A stretch of DNA of 53,402 bases, from the NCBI GenBank assembly GCA_002490775.1, contig DKUR01000056.1:1-53402 (forward strand). The letters are read 5' to 3'. Under the pieces are notes generated by a model. It did not search any database and had not been told where the DNA came from. It saw only the letters and a program-made list of their open reading frames with translations. Of the stretch, positions 27,352 to 35,569 are shown piece by piece. A program made the position numbers and the translations under genes. Positions within the stretch are counted from its first letter, which is position 1; each line of letters begins with the position of its first letter. This stretch comes from Lachnospiraceae bacterium UBA7199. GTDB lineage: Bacteria; Bacillota; Clostridia; Lachnospirales; Lachnospiraceae.

Positions 27352-28368
27352 TCATTCAGCAGAGGTAGAAGTTACAGTGCCCATCCGGTTATTGATGATA
27401 TCTGCAATTCTCTCCGCTAGCTTTTCGCGTCCGGCATTATTGTAATGGAGATGGTCGGTCATGTACTCCTCATAATTATCTTCGTTGATGGTTCCGAAGT
27501 AATTATCAATAAAGGAAACGCCGCAGTCCATTGCTACATCTGATTCTTTTACCAAATAGTGATTTAAAGTACCATTTCCCATATCTGTAGTAGTTCCATT
27601 GTGAAGTTCTCCGTTTTCATCCATATATCTTGCATAAGTAGGAGACATTACAAAAATACGGATATAGGGCCATGTTGTTTTTATGTTTTCAATGGTTGTC
27701 CGAAGGCCGCCGGTAAATGCAGTAACATCATTAGGATTATCAGGATTATCGGAAGGAGTACCCATGTTGTAATCAGTGCTGTCATACATAATGATAATAA
27801 TGTCCACCTTATTCATATCTACTGTTTTCATGATTTCTACCGTCTCGGCATACCTGGGATCTGCTTCATCATTTGCAATAGATGAGATTGCAGTAAATTC
27901 ATTGTTGCGGAAGCATTCTACCACATAAAACAGGTTGAAGTGATCTTTTGTATATTCTGGATTGTAGACAGGATACTTGCAGGCAGCCGAAGAATCAGGA
28001 AAACCGCAGTCATAAACGGTTGAATTGGTTTTTGATGCAATCTGTGCGGCCAGACCGGTACTTCCTCTGTCATCAGAGAAGGGATTGTTTCCAAGGCAAA
28101 GGATGGTAGTTACCCCGTCATCTTCCCGCCCTTCTAAGCGCGAAGCGTCCATTGGAATGATCATGTCAAGGGTTTCAATATCAAATTGTGATGTATCAAC
28201 ATCCTCTGTATTCGTATCTAAAGGAGTACCTTGATTCCACTTATATAATCTGTAAATAGCGATTGCTGCAATCACAAGAATTGCTGCAAGAAGAATCAAA
28301 TGTAAAATAATTTGTGAACCGGCCTTTTTGGGAGAAGGAGTTTCCTCCATAGTTTCATTTGGTTTCAT
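27352..28368 (-). CDS. membrane-anchored SGNH-fold protein lacking the nucleophile serine
   Basis: A 338-aa protein with one membrane helix (about residues 18-40), a Thr/Asp-rich linker and an extracellular SGNH-type domain. The block-I position reads LGNNPFSDDRG, where the usual GDS is GNN (Gly93-Asn94-Asn95), so the catalytic Ser is absent. The final block is kept: DHLHYNNAGREKL. The fold is thus clear but hydrolysis by the normal mechanism is doubtful; a glycan-binding or regulatory role is possible. I recall similar LGN-type proteins in Lachnospiraceae. It is transcribed opposite to the MBOAT operon. AAAGGAT precedes its start. Confidence 0.75.
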   Translation of the reverse strand: MKPNETMEETPSPKKAGSQIILHLILLAAILVIAAIAIYRLYKWNQGTPLDTNTEDVDTSQFDIETLDMIIPMDASRLEGREDDGVTTILCLGNNPFSDDRGSTGLAAQIASKTNSTVYDCGFPDSSAACKYPVYNPEYTKDHFNLFYVVECFRNNEFTAISSIANDEADPRYAETVEIMKTVDMNKVDIIIIMYDSTDYNMGTPSDNPDNPNDVTAFTGGLRTTIENIKTTWPYIRIFVMSPTYARYMDENGELHNGTTTDMGNGTLNHYLVKESDVAMDCGVSFIDNYFGTINEDNYEEYMTDHLHYNNAGREKLAERIADIINNRMGTVTSTSAE

Positions 28369-28523
28369 AGTGATCTATCCTTTCGTTAAAGCAATTAAAC
28401 ATTATTCTACTATTATTTGAATAAAAAATCCACATATTCAGAAAAAATTAAGATACCAGAATGGACGAAGCTCTTTTGTCCATGCAGACTGTAAAAGAAC
28501 TGTGGACAGTATCGCTTAAGTAT

Positions 28524-28574
28524 GCAAAAAGTCCTTCCTGGAAATGCCGGGCAAATCTAAGAAGGACTTTTTGC
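28524..28574. terminator. strong bidirectional terminator
   Basis: A perfect 14-bp stem GCAAAAAGTCCTTC (28524-28537) / GAAGGACTTTTTGC (28561-28574) surrounds a 23-base loop. The T-run is inside the distal arm in both directions. It lies just past the stop of the minus-strand zinc-ribbon gene. Confidence 0.75.
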
Positions 28575-28622
28575 TTGGATGTTTCATAAGGGAAAATCTG
28601 AAGTCATTGTGCCTGTGTTATG

Positions 28623-28940
28623 TTACAATTCCACCATATTCCTTTGTGCTTTGGAAGCCAATAGAGTAGTAAGTGGAAGGTTAGCAGTGTTTTGTGACTG
28701 AAGTTCCTTATACCACTTGCTGTACTTATACATTCGATATGTAGTCTTAAGTTTATTTAACTGCTGTTCATCTGCACAGGCATCTTTATAAGCCTCACGT
28801 TGAGCCATATCCAAATTTACATAATCCAGATAAGAAATCTGAAGCTCAGTTAAAGGATCAGCACATTTTGGACAGATCATCTTATGTCCGTTTAACATGA
28901 AAATACGGTGACAACGTTTGCAATAATGCATGTACATCAT
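28623..28940 (-). CDS. small zinc-ribbon protein of unknown function
   Basis: A 105-aa protein whose first 30 residues contain CKRC and CPKC, a four-cysteine zinc ribbon, followed by an Ala/Lys-rich helical region. I do not recognise a family. Basic residues near the ribbon would fit nucleic acid or ribosome binding, but that is inference. AAGAGG lies upstream of the ATG. It seems monocistronic, with its own promoter-like site and terminator, and does not obviously belong to the polysaccharide pathway. Confidence 0.7.
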   Translation of the reverse strand: MMYMHYCKRCHRIFMLNGHKMICPKCADPLTELQISYLDYVNLDMAQREAYKDACADEQQLNKLKTTYRMYKYSKWYKELQSQNTANLPLTTLLASKAQRNMVEL

Positions 28941-28988
28941 ATAGGCTACCTCTTTCTACAAACAAACATAATGGTCAAGTCGTATTTA

Positions 28989-29016
28989 AGTTTACAAGAA
29001 ATGCAAAAAAAGTCAA
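28989..29016 (-). promoter_or_regulatory. putative promoter for the zinc-ribbon gene
   Basis: On the minus strand TTGACT (29011-29016) and TAAACT (28989-28994) are separated by 16 bases. It is about 50 bases upstream of the minus-strand start at 28940. Matches are five of six and four of six to consensus. Confidence 0.35.
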
Positions 29017-29127
29017 TAACTTATAGGTGATATTCGTCGGTTTTTAACGACATAAAATGAGGAAAAATTATGTTAACTGTCAGATTTCTAAATATTAAGC
29101 CTTTTTGACACAGAAAAAACAAAACAA

Positions 29128-29156
29128 TTGTGTAAATCTGTTATAAATGTTATAAT
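29128..29156 (+). promoter_or_regulatory. putative extended -10 promoter for the GH25 gene
   Basis: A perfect TATAAT (29151-29156) is preceded by TGT, an extended -10. TTGTGT (29128-29133) 17 bases upstream is a weak -35. A better -35 (TTGACA, 29105-29110) has poor spacing. It is followed by a leader of about 65 bases and CGGAGGG before the ATG. Confidence 0.5.
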
Positions 29157-29224
29157 AACAAGAAATGCAAATTTTTGGGAAGCATAAATGTTACAAAAAT
29201 GTTAAATTCGGAGGGTTTACATAA

Positions 29225-31762
29225 ATGAGTAAATTGGGACATTTGATGGGAAAAGGCAAGAAGAAAAAAAGACGTGATTATAGAAGAAGAAAAAACGAAG
29301 AATTGGAATGGGTGGATTTTGAAGATGATGAATATGAAGATGAAGAAGACTACTATGAGGAAGAAGAGATAGAAGAAGAGGATTACTACGAAGAAGACGA
29401 TGGAGAATACTATGAAGAGGATGAAATAGAGGAGGACGAGGACTACTATGAGGATGAAGAGGATTATTACGAGGAAGAGGATGAAGAATACTATGAAGAG
29501 GATGAAATAGAAGAGGACGAGGATTACTACGGGGACGAAGAGGAGGAGTATTACGAAGAAGAGAGTTATTACGAGGAAGAGGATGAAGAATATTATGAAG
29601 AAGACTATTATGAGGACGATGAGGATTATTACGGAGACGATGACGATGATTTAGAGGATGAAGATTATTATGAAGACGACGATGAAGAAGATGATGAGGT
29701 TCCCGAGGGCTTTTTTGGGAAAATCGGATACAAGATTACTCATATGTCTGCGGTGGATCATATTGTGGCTCTTACCGGAGCAGCAGTTCTTGTGCTTGCA
29801 GTGGTTACAGGCACCTTGTACCTGAGTGCAAGAAGCAGTAAGCAGCAGATCGAAACCTTTGCGGAGGTTGGCGCTGGCATGGAAGATATTGGTGTGATTG
29901 GAGAGGCTGGATTATTGGCCATTTCAGATGCCCAGGCAGCCAAAGCTATGGTGGCAGAAATGGAGCAGCAGGTGGAGGAGCCTGTCAATGAGAAGGATGA
30001 GAGCGGGAAGATCGGGGTTACAATGAACCTCACTTCTATACAAAAGGATTTAAAGATTAAATTCATTAATAAAAAGACCGGAAAGCTGATCCCAAACATT
30101 CAGTTTTCAGTGGAAATTGAAAAACCTTCAGGTGGTACCTATACCAAGGTGGATGATGACAAGGATGGGATTATTTATTTGACAGATATTGAGGCAGGAA
30201 AATATAAGGTGAAAATCATTTCTCCAGCCTCTGATGGCGAATATGATATTTCTACGGAAGCAATTGCAATCACAGTAAAAGACACCATTGAATATAAAAA
30301 GGTCGACGTTGCTGATGAAGTAAAAACAGAAGCGCAGGTAAATGCGGCGGTGGAAGATACCAAGGTGAATGAGACCGTGGTGGAATCTACCAATACGGAT
30401 ACAGTAGAATGGGTGGAATCCACTAAGACGATTATTGATGGAACGCAAAAGGATGAATACAGCTATGAGAAAGTGGACAAGAGCCAGATTGCTGATCCGG
30501 AAAAAAGCGCTTCTTTAGGGTTCCGGCTGCTTTCGGCAACGCAGAGTGGTTTGGATAATCCAGGCGGGGAGAACCCTACCCAAGAGCCAACCCAGGAACC
30601 TGATCAGGAACCTACCCAGGAACCTTCTCCCACAGCAGAGCCAACGGAAGAACCCACACAGGCGCCTACCACAGAGCCTACTGCGGCAGCTACGCCCACT
30701 GCCACTCCTACAGCATCGGCATTGGTGACGCCCACTGCCACTCCTACGGCATCGGCATCTGTGACGCCCAGTGTTACCCCTAAAGTGTCTCCTTCCGTGA
30801 CGCCCAGTGTATCCCCTTCGGCGACGCCTACAGCTACTCCAAGCGCTACTCCCACGGCAACGCCTAACAGGGCAAAGACAGATACGAAGAGTATCTTAAA
30901 GTCCACCAGCGGAGAAACCCTTTATATTAAAAAAGATGGTAATTATGTAGAGGCAAAATATGCCGATTATTATACTGCAACGGAATTTTTCCGAAAGGTT
31001 ACTCAAACCACCGGTGAATACCGGTACACAGGCTGGCAGACCATTGATGGCGTAACCTATTTCTTCGACAAAAATGGAAACAAGGTAGCGGGAGATCAGG
31101 TGATTCAGGGAGCAAAATACAGCTTTAACAGCGATGGCTCTTTAAATAACAGTTCCGGACATCTGGGAATTGATGTTTCAAAGTGGAATGGAAATATTGA
31201 CTGGAACGCAGTAAAGAACAGTGGTGTTTCCTATGTGATCATCCGCTGCGGCTATAGAGGATCAACTACCGGCGCGTTGATAGAAGATCCCATGTTCAGG
31301 AGCAATATTCAGGGTGCAACTAAGGCAGGTCTTAAAGTGGGGATATATTTCTTTACCCAGGCAGTAAATGAAGTGGAAGCAGTTGAGGAAGCTTCTATGG
31401 TATTAAGCCTGATAAGTGGATATAATATCAGTTATCCTGTATTTTTGGATGTGGAAGCCACAAGTGGAAATAACGGACGTGCAGACGGTATCAGTGTAGC
31501 AGCCAGAACAGCGGTGTGTAAGGCTTTTTGTCAGACTATCTCAAATTCGGGATATCGGGCGGGAATTTATGCAAACAAAACATGGCTGAATAGTTTCATT
31601 GACACTCCCAGCCTTACCGGTTATAAGATTTGGCTGGCCCAGTACGCGGCAGCGCCAAGCTATACGAGAACGAAATATGATATGTGGCAGTATTCATCCA
31701 AGGGAAAAATAACTGGCATCAGCAAAGAAGTTGACATGAATATCAGTTATATGGGATACTAA
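29225..31762 (+). CDS. membrane-anchored GH25 muramidase with Asp/Glu/Tyr-rich cytoplasmic tail and SpaA-like domain
   Basis: An 845-aa protein with five parts. Residues 10-24 are highly basic (KGKKKKRRDYRRRK). Residues about 30-160 consist almost only of Asp, Glu and Tyr. A membrane helix lies at about 180-203. An outer SpaA/prealbumin-like beta domain spans about 264-350, then a Pro/Thr/Ala linker at about 448-551, a short cell-wall-binding-like WQTIDGVTYFF segment, and a GH25 domain from 646 to the end. GH25 signatures are HLGIDVSKW with Asp650 and FLDVEAT with Asp742 and Glu744. GH25 enzymes cleave the N-acetylmuramic acid to N-acetylglucosamine bond of peptidoglycan. With the acidic tail inside and the enzyme outside, it may open the wall where polymer is inserted. 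Distance from phage genes argues against an endolysin. Confidence 0.9.
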   Translation: MSKLGHLMGKGKKKKRRDYRRRKNEELEWVDFEDDEYEDEEDYYEEEEIEEEDYYEEDDGEYYEEDEIEEDEDYYEDEEDYYEEEDEEYYEEDEIEEDEDYYGDEEEEYYEEESYYEEEDEEYYEEDYYEDDEDYYGDDDDDLEDEDYYEDDDEEDDEVPEGFFGKIGYKITHMSAVDHIVALTGAAVLVLAVVTGTLYLSARSSKQQIETFAEVGAGMEDIGVIGEAGLLAISDAQAAKAMVAEMEQQVEEPVNEKDESGKIGVTMNLTSIQKDLKIKFINKKTGKLIPNIQFSVEIEKPSGGTYTKVDDDKDGIIYLTDIEAGKYKVKIISPASDGEYDISTEAIAITVKDTIEYKKVDVADEVKTEAQVNAAVEDTKVNETVVESTNTDTVEWVESTKTIIDGTQKDEYSYEKVDKSQIADPEKSASLGFRLLSATQSGLDNPGGENPTQEPTQEPDQEPTQEPSPTAEPTEEPTQAPTTEPTAAATPTATPTASALVTPTATPTASASVTPSVTPKVSPSVTPSVSPSATPTATPSATPTATPNRAKTDTKSILKSTSGETLYIKKDGNYVEAKYADYYTATEFFRKVTQTTGEYRYTGWQTIDGVTYFFDKNGNKVAGDQVIQGAKYSFNSDGSLNNSSGHLGIDVSKWNGNIDWNAVKNSGVSYVIIRCGYRGSTTGALIEDPMFRSNIQGATKAGLKVGIYFFTQAVNEVEAVEEASMVLSLISGYNISYPVFLDVEATSGNNGRADGISVAARTAVCKAFCQTISNSGYRAGIYANKTWLNSFIDTPSLTGYKIWLAQYAAAPSYTRTKYDMWQYSSKGKITGISKEVDMNISYMGY
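29405..29531 (+). repeat. 81-base-period repeat in the acidic tail
   Basis: A stretch starting GAATACTATGAAGAGG at 29405 recurs at 29486 for about 46 bases with few changes, giving an 81-base (27-residue) period. It encodes tyrosine pairs spaced among Glu/Asp. Recent duplication or slippage within the gene is likely. Confidence 0.7.
30692..30763 (+). repeat. 36-base tandem repeat in the Pro/Thr/Ala linker
   Basis: Two direct copies (30692-30727 and 30728-30763) match at 33 of 36 bases and encode a 12-residue unit based on TPTATPTASA. Related, more diverged Thr-Pro units continue to about 30870. Confidence 0.8.
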
Positions 31763-31817
31763 GACAACAAAGAAATTTTGGAAAAATATGGAATAGAGTA
31801 TGGAAAGGTCAGGGAAA

Positions 31818-32900
31818 ATGAGAACTTACTTAGTGACAGGTGGAGCCGGATTTATCGGTTCGAATTATATTCATTATATGTTTAAAAAATATGATAATGA
31901 AATCAGAATTATCAATGTAGATGCACTTACTTATGCAGGAAATCTTGAGAATTTAAAGGATTTGGAAGGTAGAGAAAACTATACATTTGTAAAAGCAGAT
32001 ATTTGTGATAAAGATGCTATTGCCAAAATATTTGCTGAAAATGAAATTGACCGGGTGGTGCATTTTGCGGCGGAAAGCCATGTGGACAGAAGTATTAAGA
32101 CGCCGGAGATTTTTGTACAGACCAATGTATTAGGAACTGCAGTTATGTTAAACTGTGCCAAGGCAGCCTGGGAAAATCCAGATGGTACTTTTAAGGCGGA
32201 CAAGAAGTTTTTACATGTGTCCACAGACGAAGTCTATGGTTCCTTAGAGGAAGATGGAGGATATTTTTATGAAACCACGCCATATGCGCCCCACAGTCCA
32301 TATTCGGCCAGCAAGGCCAGTTCGGATATGTTAGTCAAGGCATATATGGATACCTATAAATTTCCTGCAAATATAACAAACTGTTCTAACAATTATGGTC
32401 CTTACCAATTTCCTGAAAAGCTGATTCCACTGATTATTAATAATGCGCTTCAGGGAAAGAAGCTTCCTGTTTACGGGGATGGCAAGAATGTTCGTGACTG
32501 GCTTTATGTGGAAGATCATGCCAAGGCAATTGATATGGTACAGGAAAAAGGCCGGCTTTTTGAGACCTATAATGTAGGTGGACATAATGAAAAGCAGAAT
32601 ATAGAGATTATTCATATTATTTTGGATACCCTGCAGGAAATGCTTCCAGAAGGAGATCCCAGAAAGAAGCTGGTAAGCGAAGAACTAATTACTTTTGTGG
32701 AAGACCGTAAGGGACATGACAGACGATATGCCATAGCTCCTGACAAGATTAAGGCTGAGATTGGGTGGGAGCCGGAAACCATGTTTAAGGAAGGGATCAA
32801 ACGTACCATAGCATGGTTCTTTGAGCATGAAGAATGGATGAAAAATGTAACCAGCGGAGATTATCAGAAGTATTATGATGATATGTACAGGAATCGTTAA
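31818..32900 (+). CDS. rfbB: dTDP-glucose 4,6-dehydratase
   Basis: A 360-aa short-chain dehydrogenase-type enzyme of normal length. It has the NAD motif TGGAGFIGSNY, the catalytic STDEVYG (Thr-Asp-Glu triad) and YSASKASSD (Tyr and Lys). It converts dTDP-glucose to dTDP-4-keto-6-deoxyglucose, the second step towards dTDP-rhamnose. An ATG at 31800 is in frame, but AAAGG (31804-31808) nine bases before the ATG at 31818 and the usual family start (MRTYLVTGG) favour 31818. It is followed by rfbA and rfbC with gaps of 37 and 42 bases. Confidence 0.93.
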   Translation: MRTYLVTGGAGFIGSNYIHYMFKKYDNEIRIINVDALTYAGNLENLKDLEGRENYTFVKADICDKDAIAKIFAENEIDRVVHFAAESHVDRSIKTPEIFVQTNVLGTAVMLNCAKAAWENPDGTFKADKKFLHVSTDEVYGSLEEDGGYFYETTPYAPHSPYSASKASSDMLVKAYMDTYKFPANITNCSNNYGPYQFPEKLIPLIINNALQGKKLPVYGDGKNVRDWLYVEDHAKAIDMVQEKGRLFETYNVGGHNEKQNIEIIHIILDTLQEMLPEGDPRKKLVSEELITFVEDRKGHDRRYAIAPDKIKAEIGWEPETMFKEGIKRTIAWFFEHEEWMKNVTSGDYQKYYDDMYRNR

Positions 32901-32937
32901 AAATTCCGTCCTGTGACAAAAAGAATGGAGGATTAGA

Positions 32938-33807
32938 ATGAAAGGAATTATTTTGGCGGGAGGTTCGGGAACAAGGCTTTACCCGCTTACGAAGGCAATC
33001 AGCAAACAGATTATGCCGGTTTATGATAAGCCTATGATTTATTATCCCTTATCAACGCTTATGCTGGCAGGCATTAGAGAGGTGCTGATTATTTCTACCC
33101 CCAGAGATCTGCCTGTTTTTGAAGCGCTTTTAGAGGACGGCAGCCAGCTTGGCATGTCATTTTCTTATGCAGTGCAGGAAAGCCCCAGAGGACTGGCGGA
33201 TGCATTTATTATCGGTGCTGAATTTATTGGAAAGGATAATGTTGCGCTTGTTTTAGGGGATAATATTTTTTATGGACAGAGTTTTTCCAGAGTACTTAGA
33301 GAAGTGGCTTCCAGAGAAAAGGGAGCCACTATTTTCGGATATTACGTGCGGGATCCCAGAGAGTACGGCGTAGTGGAGTTTGACGAGAAAGGAAAGGCAC
33401 TTTCTATTGAGGAGAAGCCTGAAAACCCTAAAAGCAACTATGCTGTGCCTGGACTGTATTTTTATGACAATGATGTGGTGGAGATTGCAGCAAATGTAAA
33501 GCCTTCTGCAAGAGGAGAAATTGAAATTACCAGTATTAATAATGAATATTTAAGAAGAGGAACCTTATATGTGGAAACCTTAGGGAGGGGATTTGCATGG
33601 CTGGATACGGGAAATCATGATTCTCTTCTGGATGCAGCAGATTTTGTGGCAGCTTTCCAGAAAAGACAGGGGTTGTATATTTCCTGTATTGAGGAAATTG
33701 CATACAAGAGAGGTTTTATTAACAGAGAACAGCTCCTTAAGCTTGCGGAGCCATTGATGAAGACGGATTATGGCAAATATATGAAGGAAGTAGCCGACGG
33801 ATTATAA
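32938..33807 (+). CDS. rfbA: glucose-1-phosphate thymidylyltransferase
   Basis: A 289-aa enzyme of standard length. The nucleotidyltransferase motif GGSGTRLYPLT, KQIMPVYDKPM and LGDNIFYG are all present. It joins dTTP and glucose-1-phosphate into dTDP-glucose and is usually feedback-controlled by dTDP-rhamnose. Glucose-1-phosphate could be supplied by the phosphoglucomutase at 43233. Confidence 0.95.
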   Translation: MKGIILAGGSGTRLYPLTKAISKQIMPVYDKPMIYYPLSTLMLAGIREVLIISTPRDLPVFEALLEDGSQLGMSFSYAVQESPRGLADAFIIGAEFIGKDNVALVLGDNIFYGQSFSRVLREVASREKGATIFGYYVRDPREYGVVEFDEKGKALSIEEKPENPKSNYAVPGLYFYDNDVVEIAANVKPSARGEIEITSINNEYLRRGTLYVETLGRGFAWLDTGNHDSLLDAADFVAAFQKRQGLYISCIEEIAYKRGFINREQLLKLAEPLMKTDYGKYMKEVADGL

Positions 33808-33849
33808 TGTTAAGAATGATAAGTAAAAAGGATAAGAAGGGAAAAGCGT

Positions 33850-34416
33850 ATGGGAAAGATAACAGTAGAAACATGTGAGATTGAAGGTTTAAAGGTAATT
33901 ACTCCAGCCGTTTTTGGTGATGCAAGGGGCTATTTTATGGAGACCTACAATTATAATGATTTTAAAGAGGCAGGAATAGATCAGGTATTTGTTCAGGATA
34001 ATCAGTCAGCTTCCGTAAAAAACGTGCTGAGGGGACTGCATTTCCAGATCAATCATCCTCAGGACAAGCTGGTGAGAGTAATTTCAGGAGAAGTGTTTGA
34101 TGTTGCTGTGGATTTAAGGCAGGATTCAAAAACTTATGGAAAATGGTTTGGTGTGGTCCTTTCTGCTGAAAATAAGAAACAATTTTTTATTCCTAAAAAT
34201 TTTGCACATGGCTTTGTGGTTTTATCGGATTACGCGGAATTTGCATATAAATGTACTGATTTTTATCATCCGGGTGACGAAGGCGGGCTTAAATTTGACG
34301 ATCCAGATATTGGTGTGAAGTGGCCTTTTGAAGAAGGAACTGAATTGATAATGGCCGATAAGGATAAAAACTGGGGCAGCTTTAAAGAATATACGAAAAG
34401 TAGGAAGAACGGATAA
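33850..34416 (+). CDS. rfbC: dTDP-4-dehydrorhamnose 3,5-epimerase
   Basis: A 188-aa cupin of standard length with DARGYFMETYN, QDNQSASVKNVLRGLHFQ (catalytic His) and FAHGFVVLSD. It epimerises the keto sugar made by RfbB at C3 and C5. The reductase RfbD, needed to finish dTDP-L-rhamnose, is not found in this window. Wzm starts only five bases after the stop. Confidence 0.94.
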   Translation: MGKITVETCEIEGLKVITPAVFGDARGYFMETYNYNDFKEAGIDQVFVQDNQSASVKNVLRGLHFQINHPQDKLVRVISGEVFDVAVDLRQDSKTYGKWFGVVLSAENKKQFFIPKNFAHGFVVLSDYAEFAYKCTDFYHPGDEGGLKFDDPDIGVKWPFEEGTELIMADKDKNWGSFKEYTKSRKNG

Positions 34417-34421
34417 GCAAT

Positions 34422-35453
34422 ATGGATGGCCATGTTAAAAATAACAAGCGTTTTCAAATGAAAAAACCGCCTAAAATTCTTGGAATTGGCATCTTTTGGG
34501 GCATTTGTATTATTGTTGCAATTATGGTACTGATGCATAATAATCCTCTGGCGCCTGATCCTTATACGGAAAATCTGAAAAAATACTGCGCCTGTGCGCT
34601 GCTTGCACTGGCAGCTATTATTTTCGGCGTATATTACGACAGAATGTTTATTATCCCCAGAGAATTATTTCAAAGCAGGGAATTAATCTGGAAGCTTGCA
34701 AAAAATGATTTTAAAAAGCGTTATGCAGGCTCTTATCTGGGGTTTGTATGGGCGCTGGTACAGCCTGTGGTAACGGTGGTCATGTATTGGATTGTTTTTG
34801 ATAAAGTGTTCCAGACACGTTCACAGATGGTTTCAAGCGGGGTTGAGGTTCCTTATGTATTATTTCTTACGTCGGGACTGGTACCTTGGTTTTATTTTTC
34901 AGAAGCTATTACGAATGGGACAAATGCACTTTTGGAGTACAGCTATCTGGTAAAGAAGGTAGTTTTTAATATCAGCATTTTACCTATTATCAAACTAATT
35001 GCAGCAACCTTTATCCATGTCTTTTTTGTGGCTGTGCTTTTGATCGTTGCTGCATGTTACGGATATTTCCCCACGCCTTACACCCTGCAGATTATTTACT
35101 ATAGCTTTTGTATGTTTGTGCTGGTACTTGCTATGAGTTACTGTACCTGCGCAATTGTAGTATTTTTCAGGGATCTGGCGCAGATTATCAATATCGGCCT
35201 TCAGGTTTTGATGTGGGCGACACCAATCTTGTGGAATATTGGTATGCTGAATGATGACAATATTATAACATTATTCAAATTAAATCCCCTTGTTTATATT
35301 GTAAATGGCTTCCGAAATGCAATCTATGGGGATGAATGGTTTTGGGAGCACTTTTATTCCTCCACTTATTTTTGGATATTTACGGTTACACTGTTTTGTG
35401 TAGGCTCATTGATATTCAAAAGATTAAAGGTACACTTTGCAGATGTGCTGTAA
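34422..35453 (+). CDS. ABC-2 polysaccharide export permease (Wzm/TagG-like) with N-terminal extension
   Basis: A 343-aa protein. Residues from about 85 onward match the export permease family: LIWKLAKNDFKKRYAGSYLG, then PVVTVVMYW, and a C-terminal LNPLVYIVNGFRNAI. The first 80 residues are additional, with two predicted helices (about 21-38 and 50-66); normal Wzm/TagG permeases are near 260 aa. The permease forms the channel for a lipid-linked polysaccharide, with the ATPase encoded next. No separate start near residue 80 is supported by a ribosome site. The extension may hold a partner protein. Confidence 0.88.
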   Translation: MDGHVKNNKRFQMKKPPKILGIGIFWGICIIVAIMVLMHNNPLAPDPYTENLKKYCACALLALAAIIFGVYYDRMFIIPRELFQSRELIWKLAKNDFKKRYAGSYLGFVWALVQPVVTVVMYWIVFDKVFQTRSQMVSSGVEVPYVLFLTSGLVPWFYFSEAITNGTNALLEYSYLVKKVVFNISILPIIKLIAATFIHVFFVAVLLIVAACYGYFPTPYTLQIIYYSFCMFVLVLAMSYCTCAIVVFFRDLAQIINIGLQVLMWATPILWNIGMLNDDNIITLFKLNPLVYIVNGFRNAIYGDEWFWEHFYSSTYFWIFTVTLFCVGSLIFKRLKVHFADVL

Positions 35454-35498
35454 AAAAGCGCGTCAGAATGAAATATTTTGCAGTAGAAACATGAGGAT

Positions 35499-35522
35499 AG
35501 TGTGAAAATAAATTTTTACACT
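35499..35522 (+). other. stem-loop between the exporter genes
   Basis: AGTGTGAAAA (35499-35508) pairs with TTTTTACACT (35513-35522) around a four-base loop, with one G-U pair. It lies in an unusually long gap (116 bases) between the permease and its ATPase, 25 bases upstream of the shared 18-mer. Confidence 0.5.
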
Positions 35523-35527
35523 TGTTA

Positions 35528-35564
35528 GCAGTATTGTAAGCGGTGCTTGCGATATGCATGGGGA
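35528..35564 (+). repeat. leader repeat, copy 1
   Basis: GCAGTATT (35528-35535) and the 18-mer TTGCGATATGCATGGGGA (35547-35564) are shared with copy 2 at 45055-45079. Here a 12-base insert separates the two parts. The GGGGA end serves as the ribosome site for the ATPase ATG at 35570. Confidence 0.7.
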
Positions 35565-35569
35565 TCAAC

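Noticed and set aside
29340..29690. Possible CRISPR or satellite array
   Set aside because: The repetitive bases simply encode the Asp/Glu/Tyr tail; there are no regular spacers and the reading frame is maintained.
30604..30906. Minus-strand open frame with repeated GVAVGVA units
   Set aside because: It is the reverse complement of the Pro/Thr/Ala linker of the GH25 gene; no ribosome site and no independent support.
29225..31762. Phage endolysin
   Set aside because: No holin, structural or integrase genes are nearby, and a membrane anchor with a long outer linker argues for a cellular wall enzyme.
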